Positions 12,735 through 23,570 of a DNA stretch of 64,000 nucleotides are shown here, one piece after another; positions within the stretch are counted from its first letter, which is position 1, and each line of letters starts with the position of its first letter. This DNA is from Paguma larvata (taxonomy: Eukaryota > Chordata > Mammalia > Carnivora > Viverridae). Made by a program: the position numbers and the translations under genes. The stretch spans positions 19,626,485-19,690,484 of the forward strand of contig CM057823.1 in the NCBI GenBank assembly GCA_030068075.1. Reading direction: 5' to 3'. The notes beneath the pieces were generated by a model, which saw only the letters and a list, made by a program, of their open reading frames with translations, was not told the origin of the DNA and did not search any database.

Positions 12735-12890
12735 TTTTAATTTAATTCTTGCCTACAATGTAAGTTCCTAGAATTAGGGACCCTGTCTGTCTAGTTCACC
12801 GTTGGATCCCCAGGGCCTAAACCAGTACCTGACAGACAGATGCACTCAAGGAACACTTGATGAGGGTACCAGTGAATGAAAAAAATGCAT
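12735..12890 (+). mobile_element. L2 3' end
   Basis: 'GGGACCCTGTCTGTCTAGTT', 'GTTGGATCCCCAGGGCCTAA', 'CAGTACCTGACAGACAG' and a terminal GTGAATGAA follow the L2 3'-end pattern. Confidence 0.75.
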
Positions 12891-14249
12891 GAATGATGTT
12901 TTTGAATCTATCCACTGAGCTGAAGAGAGCAGAATCCCTTTCTTCAAACCACCACTCCCCAGACTGGCTGAAGATTTCTCGTCAATGTGCAGGTCAACTG
13001 TGTAAGTGTACCTGGGACATTCTAAGTAACTCCTACTTTGCTACATGCCCCAGGAATGAAACTTTCCTTCAAAGCTTGGCAATAACTTTATTTCTCCGGG
13101 AATCTGTGATAAGCAGTATTTTAACAAATGAAAACGAGAAGAAAAGTAAACATACAATTTTTATACAGTTGTCATAGCCTGCCACAAAACTTTAAGTGGG
13201 GGTTATTTTTAAACTATTTTAAATGGCTGTGGGAGGAAGGGTTGGGTTTATGTCCTGGGAAGTACTCTTACTCCCAAAGGCTTCAACTAGCTGTCCACCA
13301 GGGGAAAGGGCACTAAAAAAAATAGTTTAGACTGTTCCTGGCTTAAGAAATATGTCACAAAATGAGCTGCCTTGGACTCTCTCTAAGTGCAACATAGGAA
13401 TATAAAACTGAACCATCACACGGGACAAAGTCACGGAATCCTGAGTGTTTGGTCAAAGGGTTTAATTTCATGCATACTTCACAGCTTGTCCTGTTCGGAT
13501 TGGAAAAGCCAATGAAAATAAGCTTCAAAAAAGGATGAGAAAATATATGTGCATCTGTTCTGTGAAAATAAACATTCCAGACAATGTTTTTCTGGCAGAG
13601 ATATGACAACCAAAAAAATGGCAACCAAACAGAATCAGTTAAAGATGAAAGTTCAAGGGCAAATACTGAGATTTACTAATAAATAAATAAAACGGACATA
13701 CATAAAAGGTTACAACTTCAAGTCTACCATTCCTCACAAGATTTCCAAAGTTTCAAGGTGTATAATGCCTTCATTATATCCCTTTTGAAAACTTTAAGGT
13801 TACCACGTTACTTTCATCCACTAAAAAAAAAAAAAAAAAATCAAAGTGTGTCTTTTCTTCTGCACACACATCCACTCCAAAAAGACTCTCCCTCAGCAAT
13901 CCAGGATGATGTCACTGAGACTTTGTGACACAGGCCACTGCAAAGGCTTCCTGAACAAAACCTGACATCTTTCCTAATCCATGCTGATCCATATTCATCC
14001 ATGTTTGATAAATTAATGTTTTTATAAAGGAAAAATATGCTCTCAAGTATGGGTGTGAAGTAGAGTAGGGTTACAGGAAGGCACTCTGTCGGAGTGCCTT
14101 CAGAGCAAACAATGTAACCCATTGTGCAGTGGGGAAGTGAATGAGTAAGGCAAATGACATATTTGGATTAAGAAAATGTTTTTTATTATCAAATTTCATA
14201 GAAGCTATTTCAGCATACAAAACTGTGGCCACCTCTTTGTGAAATAAAG

Positions 14250-14419
14250 ATGATAATACAAATAATAAAAACAGCTGAAATGCACTGAATGCCAAGTTAC
14301 GACACACTTTAAATGTATTCTCTGGTTCAGTCTCCTAACTAGTTCCAGACAAGGAAATCAAGGCTTTGAGAGACCTCAAATGACTCATTCAAGAATATAC
14401 CTAGCTACAATAGTCAACA
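14250..14419 (-). mobile_element. MIR fragment
   Basis: 'TGCACTGAATGCCAAGTTAC ... CAGACAAGGAAATCAAGGC ... CATTCAAGAATATACCTAGC', a diverged antisense MIR. Confidence 0.65.
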
Positions 14420-15066
14420 CTGTGTGATGCTGGTTGAGGATGGATATGGAGATCAAAGGAATACAAATGAATATCCAGTAAGAAACCCATGTATCTATGG
14501 CCCATGCGAAATCAATTCAACAGTGAACTAATTCCCCACAAGGGCGCCAAGACCATTAAGAAAAGACTTTTCAATAGACGATGCTGGGACAACTGGATTC
14601 CACGTGAAAAGAATAAATTTGGACCTCGAACTCACACCAAATACAAAAATTAATTCAAAATGGATCAAAGACCTGAACAGTATAAATCTTTGTGACCACA
14701 GATTAGGCGACGGTTTATTAGATAAGCCACCTAGAGTATAAGCAACCAAAAAAAATACGTAAACTGCGCTTAATCAAAATTAGAAATATTTGCACTTCAA
14801 ACAATATGAAAGTGAAAAAAACAAGCCATAAAATATTTGCAACTCATATATCTGATAATGATCTGGTGTCTAGAATACATAAAGTTCTGGTATCCAGAAT
14901 ATATAAAGGCTTACAACTGGACAAAAAAAGATAGATAACCCAATTTAAAATGAACAAAAAAGGCTTAGGACGTAACATAGGAGAGAATCTCAATGGCCTA
15001 GGATTTGGAAATAACTTTTTAAATATAACACCAAAAGCAGGATCTATTAAATTAATTAATTAATTT

Positions 15067-15197
15067 GCCTACCTGGCTCAGTTGTTTGAGCCCTGTGTCA
15101 GGCTCCAGCTGAGCATGGGGCTGGCTTAAGATTCTCTCTCTTTCTTCCTCTGCCCCTTTTCCCCATTCTCTGTCTTCAAAATTAAAAAAAAAAAAAA
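15067..15197 (+). mobile_element. Degenerate CAN-SINE, sense
   Basis: Starts at CTACCTGGCTCAGTTG, has a shortened core and a CT-rich segment, and ends in an A run. More diverged than its neighbours and inserted in the L1 of 14420-16619. Confidence 0.7.
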
Positions 15198-15199
15198 GG

Positions 15200-15655
15200 A
15201 GGGGCGCGTCTGGGTGGCTCAGTCAGTTAAGTGTCCTGCTCTTGGTTTTTTTTTTTTTTGTTTTTTTTTTTTAAATTTTTTTTTTTTATTTATTCTTAAG
15301 AGATATACAGACAGAGCGTGAGCAGGAGGAGGACAGAGAGAGAGGGAGATACAGAATCTGAAGCAGGCTCTAGGCTCTGATGAGCCATCAGCACAGAGCC
15401 GGACATGGGGCTCGAACTCACAGACCGTGAGATCATGACCTGAGCTGAAGTCGGCCGCTTAACCAACTGAGCCACCCAGGCGCCCCCTGCTCTTGGTTTC
15501 TGCTCAGGTCATGATCTCACGGTTTCCTGGGTTCCAGTCCCGCGTCAGGCTCCATGTTGACAATGCAGAGCTTGGTTGGGGATTCTCAGTTTCCCACTCT
15601 CTCTGTCTCTCTCCCACTCAAGCTATTTCTGTCTTTAAATAAATAAATAAACTTA
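15200..15655 (+). mobile_element. Felid SINEC split by a younger SINEC
   Basis: A sense element begins GGGGCGCGTCTGGGTGGC at 15200. It is interrupted at 15249-15485, resumes at 15500 with CTGCTCAGGTCATGATC, and ends in AATAAATAAATAAAC near 15655. Confidence 0.92.
15249..15485 (-). mobile_element. Younger SINEC nested inside another SINEC
   Basis: A reverse-complement element with a long T tail, flanked by a perfect 14-bp target-site duplication CCTGCTCTTGGTTT at 15235-15248 and 15486-15499. This fixes the insertion order. Confidence 0.95.
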
Positions 15656-15708
15656 GAAAGAAAAAAGAAAAGCCTCTGAGGAAGACACTGTAAAGAAAAT
15701 GAGAAGAG

Positions 15709-15902
15709 GGGCCCCTGGGTGGTTCAGCTGGCTAAGTATCCGACTTCGGCTCAGGTCACAATCTCGCATTGGGCTCTGTGCTGATAGCTCGGAGCCTGAA
15801 GCCTGCTTCGGATTCTGTGTCTCCCTCTCTCTCTGCCCCTCCCCCACTCATGCTCACTCACTGTCTCTCTCAAAAATAAATAAACGGTAAAAAAAAAAAA
15901 AT
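15709..15902 (+). mobile_element. Felid SINEC, sense
   Basis: Head GGGGCCCCTGGGTGGTTCAG, tail AAATAAATAAACGG followed by an A run. Third SINE in the cluster that interrupts the L1. Confidence 0.92.
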
Positions 15903-16619
15903 ATTTTTTAAAGAGAAGAAGAGCTGCGGATTGGGAGAAAATATTTGCAAAAGATGTTTCTGATAGAGACAACCTGGTTAAAAAAAATGGGCCAAAGACC
16001 TTAAGAGACACCTCACCAAAGAAACACAGATGGCAAATAAGCCCAGGAAAAGATGTTCCTCATCAGAGATCATCAGGGAACTGCGGACTGAAACAGCAAA
16101 TGAGATACTACTACACATCTATCAAGAATGGCCAAAATCTAAAACTCGAACAACACCAAATGCTGCTGAGGATGTGGAACAACAGAAGCTCTCGTTCACT
16201 GCTGGTGCCTGGAAGACAGTTTGGTGGTTTCTTACAAAACCAAACATAACCTCACCATATAATCCAGCAACTGCGCTCCCTTGGCACTTACCCAAAGAAG
16301 CTGAAAACTCACGTCCACACGAAAAACACATTATGGGGATGTTTATAGCAGTTTTGTTCACAATTGCAAAACGGGAGCAACCAAGATGTCTTCAGTTAGG
16401 TAGATGGACAAATAAAATGTGGCCCATCCACACAAAGGAGTATCACTCGGCATTAAAAGAAATGCGAGTTATGAAGTGATGAAAAGATATGGAGGAAACC
16501 TAAATGTGGATTACTAAGCGAAAGAAGCCAATCTGAAAAGGTGATGCACTATTGACCAATTATCTGTATTCTACAAAGGCAAAACTCTGCAGACACTAAG
16601 AAGATCGGTGGTTTCCAGA

Positions 16620-16719
16620 NNNNNNNNNNNNNNNNNNNNNNNNNNNNNNNNNNNNNNNNNNNNNNNNNNNNNNNNNNNNNNNNNNNNNNNNNNNNNNNNN
16701 NNNNNNNNNNNNNNNNNNN
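16620..16719. other. Assembly gap of exactly 100 N
   Basis: One hundred consecutive N, a length commonly used as a placeholder for a gap of unknown size at a scaffold join. The left side ends inside a sense L1 3' region (GGTGGTTTCCAGA). The right side does not continue that L1, so real sequence is missing or the join is wrong. Confidence 0.98.
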
Positions 16720-18814
16720 GGTCTCCTGAAAGCAAAAAGCCTTGAGATAGATGCTAATCCTCTGGAAGGAGGGAGCCCAGGGGAGGGCATTCCAGATGAA
16801 GAGGTGGGAGACAAAATCGAGGAACAGATTACCAGTGAGCCAACCAGTGCCGGCGGAGGAGACGGTTCACAGACGGGGCAGAGCAAGAGGAGGCTGAAAG
16901 TTAGCCAGAATCCTCTACAAAGAGGCCTGATTCAGAAGGTTCGACTTTACCCACGACAGTGGCGACTGATGATTCTGAGCAGAATTACTTGCAAATTTTA
17001 AGATTTAGTGTTGATGGCAGAGAAGAGCCACGGGCCTGGGGCAGAGGACCTAGACTCCACGGGGAGCCTGCAGGGCGGGTGTGTGGCCATATCGCTCCAA
17101 CTGGCACAGAACAGGACCCGGTGAAGATTTACTGAAGGCTGGCTGGCAAAGACTCAATATGGGAGCGAAGTGGGACGGGTGAGCAGGCAAGAATGTTAAG
17201 AAATAGAATCAGCTCTTCCTCTGACCCTAAATCAGTCCATCAATCAGACGCACCAAAACCATGAGAACTTAGCCAACGATGATCTTGATATCAACTTAAT
17301 GGTCGGCCGGCGGCTCGGAAGACTACAACTATCTTAGCCTCGCCGTCTCAAATTTCAGCAGAGTACATTCTGTACCTGAACAGTGACAGGGCTCGATCTG
17401 ACACGGATGGGAAATGAGAAACAAGCTACTTGGCCAGAGGAGGATCAGGCCACATGTTAGCAGCGAGCGTCACGTGACGATCCTCTCCCTCCCTCCGTCT
17501 GTGACTGGAGAGATAAAGAACATTACGGCATAGACAGGTAAAATATGAGGCGGCCTTTACTCCCTACAACTGCTCTCTACAAGTGTGCCTGTCAAATCCT
17601 CCTCTCCTACCCCTAAGGACACCTCAGGCGGAAGTCACAGCTTGTGGATTACACTCAGAGAGGAAACCGCCATCCAGCTCCATTTAAAATTCCAATCCCA
17701 CAGGAGATGCAAACTCCTCTCTTTCTCTCATTACAGGCTGTCAGGACTGGTGAGGGGCTTCGCTCCTACTTGCTTCTCGTTCCTCTTCTAGGTTCTGTTT
17801 TGGGGGAGTGGGGAGGTACCAGAGGAGATAGAAGAAAAGTGAGAACCATCACTTTATAAAGCTGCCAAGACGGCACTTCTCTCTCCACCGATGTCACTGC
17901 CTGACTGGCAACACTTACGGGCCATCCCCGCCCTCTCGGTGCAAGTGTCCAGATGCTGCACCCCCGAGGGCATGCATGTGGGCTCTTGTACATACGAGGT
18001 ACACAGGTCACTGACCTGGGCGATCCCTCGGGCTTGAGCCTCTTCTAATCCCCTCAACTTTCCTTCCCAGCAAACGCCCTGCAGTCACCTGCGGCTGGGA
18101 ACTCCCGGAGGGAGTCTTTAGAGGAACACTAACAAGATGGCTCCTGCGTACTTGCTTCCTCCGTGCCCCCTGGCCCCACAGGGAACTCCTTCCTCCTTGC
18201 ACTACCAAAGAGAAGGCATGAAGACTGCTCCACTGCCTCAGAACACCGCTGTCTCTCCGATTCCCTTTCCCCCTGCTCACCGCCATGGTGGCCATCGGCA
18301 AGGACAGCCACATCCCGCTGATTAGGGAGATCCTAGATTCTCCTCTTTCAGGCACCTTTGTCCTTACAACGGAGTCTCTCAGATCGCCCCCACACACAGG
18401 ATTTGGTGAGTAGGAACCACATAATCAGTGACCCCAGAGACACACAAAAATATCCATCATCCTGTAATGCAATGACAAAACTGCTTACAGGGTGCAATTA
18501 GAAGCCATAACCATAAAGCTGTCTTTGGAGAAGGAGCAAGGACAAAAGGCTGAGCACAAGCAGAGGCAGGTGGCTGCCTCTCCTCACCCCTTCTCTGTAC
18601 CGCTCAGCGCTTCCTGTCAAGGTGCTGGCATCAGAGCACTGCTCAGAGCCCTTCTGGCCCCTGTGACCTTAACCTTGGCCCTGATTTTGGCTGAGCTTGT
18701 GGTTGGTTCTTCAGTTCTGAGTCTCCATCTTCAATGGGTGAGTGCTCGGAGGTGGTGACCCTCCTGAGCCCCACGTGGACACGGGCTCCGACTTCTCCGA
18801 ACAGCACCACGGTC

Positions 18815-19000
18815 AAGTGGAAGCAGCCTGGGCTTTGGCATCGGATAAGCCTGGATTTGAAAGTGGCTCTGCCCTGACCTGTGCAACCTTGGGCAAATTA
18901 TTTCATCTCTCTAGATTTAACGCCTACCATAAAAAGAAAACATCTCCTAACTTTCAGGATTGTTCTAAGAAAGAAATGACAGCATGCTGCCCAGCCAAGT
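18815..19000 (+). mobile_element. MIR
   Basis: Sense MIR: 'GGCTCTGCCCTGACCTGTGC', 'AACCTTGGGCAAATTATTTC', 'ATCTCTCTAG'. Confidence 0.8.
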
Positions 19001-20579
19001 CCCAGAATAAAGTAAGGAGAAGTCGTGAGTAAGGCTGAGATAAAATTAATTACTTCCCATTTTATAATTCAACTTCTGCATCAACATTGTTTCTTCTATT
19101 GCATCAACATTATTTCATATCTGCTGAATGCACCAAATCCCAGCAGTAATATGTGACCCCATATATTTTTTTTGAGCAAATATTCAGTCTTGCTGAGGAC
19201 CTCACTGCCTCTGCCTCCCAAGTTTTTAATGTCAACAAAGCAATTCAGAAGGCTTTCAGCTCAACAGGCAGCATGTGGGGCTAGCCTTGCTGAGGACAGG
19301 AATGATCTGGGTTGCTGCCTGATCCTCTCTCTTTCTAATTAAACCGAGAACTCCATTTCCCGCTGCCCCACCACCTAGAGCAAACGGGGACTCCATCTCC
19401 TGGCTACCAAGGAAGCCTAACACTCTGGAACAAAAATCAACAGACTTGTTCTTTGGAAGAACGAAAGCTCTAAGCAAACAGTTTAAAACTCAGGTGAAGT
19501 GTGTGTATGCGCGAGCAAATACAAGAGCAGCGCACTTGTATGACACACCAATTTTCTTTAATGGATCGGCATCGAACTTCTTATCGCCGAGAGTAAACAC
19601 GCTTAGTGCTAAATATACCCTTCAGATCAAATCCTCTGGATTAATTCATTTTAAATCCGGAATATGCTCGGCTCGACAGCTGCCGCATTTCCCAGGAGGT
19701 TTACACAGCACAGTGCACACTTGGCTCACTGGCCGTGCAATCAGTAGGTGAATCTGTTTGGCTTTATTTAAACCTGGGAAAACAGGACAGGGGAAGGGGT
19801 CCCCATCGAGGAAAGTCCCTGTCCTTTCCTGTGTATCTCGTCCTCAGTATATCTGCCTAAGACACAGGCATTCTTTAATTCATCTCTGACCATGAGGCAA
19901 GTCCAAACAGCTGCACTTTTTTTACACAGAAGGTGCAATAAAGAGGACAGAAGGCAGTCAAGGTTAGAAGGAAGGGGCTGCAGTGCGATAAGCCCGAGAG
20001 AAAAGCACAAATGGAAAGAGAACAGTAAAGTCAGAGGTTTTCTGGTATCTTTCAAGGGAAAACCTTCAAGCAGAGCAGGGTTTTTTTTTTCTTCCAGTTT
20101 GAAGTTCTTACCGGAGTGTTTTGCTTTCACAGTACCTAAAAGGAAGGGAACCCTTTACGTTATAATCTGCTAGAATGTGATACAGCTGTAACATGGGATT
20201 GATCACTGGTCTCCACAACTGAGATGAGCTAGCATCTGAGAGGGACTCCATCCCCGCGGCCCCGCCCACATCTATGCCACTACTGCACCTGGGGCAGAAG
20301 CACGGGAATGTTCGAAGGTCGAGGGAATGTATGAGTAGGGCACCGACCTTACACTAGGAAAACATCCAATTAAGTGAACCAGGCCATCGATCACAATATT
20401 TGATGAACTGAGGCTCGGAGTGCCTACATACCGGATAACATCCACCGCTCAATTCGCACACGGCCCACGAGTATAGGCTCCGTCTACAGTTACCTATTCT
20501 TAACATCAGTGTATACAATGGGTTTGGGCTGTCCATCACACTTCCTGCTTCCTGTTCTAATGTTTCTTGTGTCCCTGTG

Positions 20580-21020
20580 TTCTTTTTAAAAATAGCTTCA
20601 CTGACATAGAATTTACGGACTATACAATCCATCCATTCAAAGGGCACGATTCAGTGGTGTCTGGAATATTTAGAGTTGTGAAACTGGCACTGTGATCTAA
20701 TTTTAGAACATTTTAATCACCCCCAAATGGAACCCTCTACCCATGTCGCCCCCATTTCCTCCAGCCTCCTCGTCCAAGGCAACCAGTAGTCTACCGTCTG
20801 TATCCATGGATCTTCTGTTCTGAACATTTCACGTAAATGGCATCATACAAGTGTGGTCCTCTGTGCCTGACCTCTGTCACTTAGTATAACAGTTTCAAGG
20901 TTCATCTACACTGTACCACATATCAGTACTTCATTCCTTTCTATAGCCAATAATATTGCACTGAATGGATAGACTACATTTTATTAACTCGTTCTCAGTT
21001 GATAGACATATGTTGTTTCT
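20580..21020 (-). mobile_element. Old L1 3' fragment, antisense
   Basis: The order 'CACCCCCAAATGGAACCC ... TTCTGAACATTTC ... GTTTCAAGGTTCATC ... CAATAATATTGCACTG' is the antisense pattern of ancient L1 3' ends. It closely parallels 51330-51780. Confidence 0.8.
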
Positions 21021-21026
21021 ACTATC

Positions 21027-21197
21027 TTTTTAAACTTTATTTATTTTGGGAGAGAGAACCAGGGAGGAATGAGAGAGAGAGAATCCCGAGCAGGCTCTGC
21101 ACTGTCAGCAGGGGCCTGAACTCATGAACCATGAGATCATGACATGAGGCGAAATCAAGAGTTGGACACTTGACCAACCGAACCACCCAGGTGCCCC
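21027..21197 (-). mobile_element. Felid SINEC, antisense
   Basis: TTTAAACTTTATTTATTTTG tail to CACCCAGGTGCCCC head, shortened in the core. It sits between two antisense L1 pieces. Confidence 0.9.
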
Positions 21198-21199
21198 AG

Positions 21200-22220
21200 G
21201 TTGTTTCTACTTTTAAGCTATAATAACAATGAAGAAAAATTCACAGATAAGTTTTTGCTGGACGTGTGTTTTCATTTCTCTCAGGTTAGGAGTAGACCTG
21301 TAGACTCTATGGTGACTATGTTTAACATTTATGTTGCCTATGGTCTTTTAACCTTTTCACGATGACAACAATTTTCAAACTATAATTGATGAAGTAAAAA
21401 AGTTCTTAAAATCCTCCTCTTTCCCCAAAGGAGAAACCACTGTTAATGGCGTGGCATACATACCCTCAAATTCTTTCAATGCCTAGAATAATACATAATG
21501 TTTGTAATTATTATCACATAAATGGGATGACACATACGTATTTGTGTATCTCACTCTGGTTGCTTACTAGATCTTGAACGCCTTTCCATACCCGTATGGA
21601 TAGACAGCTGCACCAACTTCTCTTTCCTCGGGCTTGGTGCACGTACATTTCATTACTGGCGAGAAGTTATAATGCCAAACATGTTGACTAAGGCCATTTT
21701 GTTTTGTCCTCTCATTTCGTCCGATACATTCCATGTACTCGGAGATTATTTTGCTGCCATGTATTCACTGGTACATCCTTCTGAGGACTCCTTTTGCTGA
21801 CTGGTTTACAAAGCAGTGGGTCTAAGCAGTGAAACTGGAAATTAAATTGGACCCTAACACTAATCGGCATTAAAAAACAAAAAAGGAAAGCTGTGTGGGA
21901 GACACCTTGCAAGATGGACTTGGCTTATCCCTTGACGATTAGATTTCTTGTTGACCATCTGATTAAATTATAAAAATCGGTATATATGCATAATTAAATA
22001 ACATTTTCAAACAAGAGACATGTAGAAAGTTCCCTACCTCCCCAAATCCAAGCTTCCCTATGGAATTTTAATAGGCTGGCACATATCCTTCCAGACATTT
22101 TTCTATTTTAACAGAAATGTTTATAAACCTATAGTGTTGTTTCTTTTACATAAACACAATAGCATACATATTATTTTGTGGCTTTTTCATTCACTTCACA
22201 TTACAGACTGTAAATCTTTC
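21200..22220 (-). mobile_element. Old L1-derived sequence, antisense, patchy
   Basis: Pieces such as 'TTGAACGCCTTTCCATACC' (21575) and 'TCCTTCCAGACATTTTTCTA' (22087) follow the antisense L1 3' pattern. The boundaries and the intervening 21700-21990 are uncertain. Confidence 0.55.
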
Positions 22221-22367
22221 TGAGACACAGATACAGACTGCTCCAAGTTGAATCTGAAATAGCAGAGCTGAACACCTCACAGAAATTGAACCGTGGGAGA
22301 ACCACGGTAATTTACCGTCAGGGCCAATGGGGTCATTTTAGAAACAAATGAAAAAGATAATTTGGTA

Positions 22368-22580
22368 GGGGCGCCTGGGTGGCTCGGGGGGGTAAAGACT
22401 CCAACTTCAGCTCAGGTCATGATTTCACATTTCGGTTCAGGAGTTCAAGCCCCACATCAGGCTATCTGCTGTCAGCATGGAGCCCACCTGGGATCCTCTG
22501 TGCCCCTCTCTCTCTGCCCCATTCCCTCTTTCTGCCCCTTGCCCTCTCTCTCAAGAAAAATTTTTTTAAAATTTTAAATA
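22368..22580 (+). mobile_element. Felid SINEC, sense
   Basis: Head GGGGCGCCTGGGTGGCTC. Target-site duplication ATAATTTGGT at 22357-22366 and 22584-22593. It lies 355 nt past the exon 6 donor, in intron 6. Confidence 0.94.
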
Positions 22581-22934
22581 ATAATAATTTGGTGTATTTA
22601 GGAGAGCAAGCTCCAAAATTAAACCACACTCATTTGTTGTGTGCACTGTGCCCCCAGCAAGCTGCTGGCGGTGGGGGAACCATCACAAGCGCCTGACATG
22701 GTGAGGAATGTAGAACACCCAAGGAAACTCACAGGTGGAAAAACATGTACCCAGGAAGAAACACGCGGCCCGAGCGGGGCGGCCAAGTACTGACCGTGCC
22801 AAGAGGAACAGCCCCTTGGCAGATGAGGCGCCCCGAGCGGGGGACGGCAGTCCATTTATTTGGCTTTGCCTCGTCCCCAGTTTCAGGCTTCAGAGCTGCA
22901 AAGACACGCATCGGGACAGAATGGCGACACTTAC

Positions 22935-23069
22935 TTTAGGCCGAGTGTCCACGACGTAAAGGAAGTCGCTTCCGGGATTGGCTTTCCGAATGGCCTGCAG
23001 CATCTGCTCGTCTTCCAGACAGCGGGCACTGAAGCCGGACAGGGGCTGGCTGCTCCGACAGATGGAGGC
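22935..23069 (-). CDS. MTMR7: MTMR7 coding exon 6 (phosphatase domain, ICRSSQPL motif)
   Basis: The minus-strand exon is 135 nt (45 codons, phase 0/0), with acceptor CCTCTCCCCGCAG and a consensus donor GTAAGT. The translation is ASICRSSQPLSGFSARCLED, then EQMLQAIRKANPGSDFLYVV, then DTRPK. The I(C)RSSQPLSGFSARC stretch is a hallmark of the MTMR6/7/8 phosphatases, and the EQMLQAIRKANPGSDF wording matches MTMR7 rather than MTMR6 as I remember them. The next exon should start LNAMANRAAGKGYENED, but I could not find it anywhere between 1 and 22934 on the minus strand. This is therefore the last visible exon of the gene in the window. Confidence 0.96.
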
Positions 23070-23361
23070 CTGCGGGGAGAGGCCGCCACCACAGCGTCAG
23101 ACGAGTGTGCCACCCTTCCCACCAACGCCTGCAGACTGCGTCCCCAACCACCGGCCCCCCCACTCACTTACACCACATGCCGCTTGTAGAAGTGTCTGAA
23201 TGCCTTCCAAAAATCCAGCTTGGTTTCTTTTTAATTTGGCCCAAGAAACCACACGGGCCAACAGTGCAAAGTTTCTTGGTTTAAGAAATTTGGAGTGTGC
23301 ATGGATGCTGAGCTGGGACCTAACTTACGAAATGTAAATCCATCTGAATCGCCTACATTCA

Positions 23362-23570
23362 GGGCGCCTGGGACCTCAGTCGGTTAAGCATCCGACTTTG
23401 GCTCAGGTCACGATCTCACGGTTCATGGGTTTGAGCCCTGCATCGGACTCTGTGCTCACAGCTCAGAGCCTGGAGCCTGCTTCAGATTGTGTGTCTCCCT
23501 CTTTCTCTGTCCCTCCCCTGCTCACGCCCTGTGTCTCTCAAAAATGAGTAAACGTTAAAAACAAATTAAA
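23362..23570 (+). mobile_element. Felid SINEC, sense
   Basis: Head GGGCGCCTGGGACCTCAG, lacking the GTGG step of the A-box region. Normal core and A-rich tail. Confidence 0.93.

Larger units (their letters stand above)
10476..14419. other. Noncoding stretch right of copy 1
   Basis: No exon or gene seen. It contains an L2-like 3' end at 12735-12890 and a MIR at 14250-14419. At 12150-12680 there is sequence resembling an ancient interspersed repeat of uncertain family. A short block at 12001-12036 resembles 10355-10390. Several 90-120-codon open frames at 10360-11140 overlap on both strands in a C-rich block and show no recognisable protein. Confidence 0.6.
14420..16619 (+). mobile_element. L1 3' portion (ORF2 end and 3' UTR), interrupted by SINEs
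   Basis: Sense L1-type sequence: the ORF2-like part (14460-15050, e.g. GATGCTGGGACAACTGGAT) and the 3' part (15910-16619, with the familiar 'ACTGCTGGTG...CCAGCAACTG...' order) are separated by four SINEs. All frames are broken. It is cut by the N gap at 16620, so its 3' end is not seen. Confidence 0.88.
16720..22934 (-). other. MTMR7: Noncoding stretch 3' of MTMR7 exon 6 (nominal intron 6)
   Basis: 6.2 kb between the assembly gap and exon 6. I see a MIR at 18815-19000, antisense L1 pieces at 20580-21020 and 21200-22220, and SINEs at 21027 and 22368. The rest (16720-18800 and 19000-20570) is moderately G+C-rich sequence with no assignable repeat or exon. The MTMR7 exon expected next is not here. 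Confidence 0.7.

Noticed and set aside
16030..16479. 149-codon open frame, plus strand
   Set aside because: It lies wholly in the L1 3' region and follows L1 noncoding/ORF2-end sequence; no independent protein family is recognisable.
20580..21020. Similarity to 51330-51780 as another segmental duplication
   Set aside because: Both are diverged fragments of the same ancient L1 3' region in the same orientation; the low identity and L1 pattern explain it.
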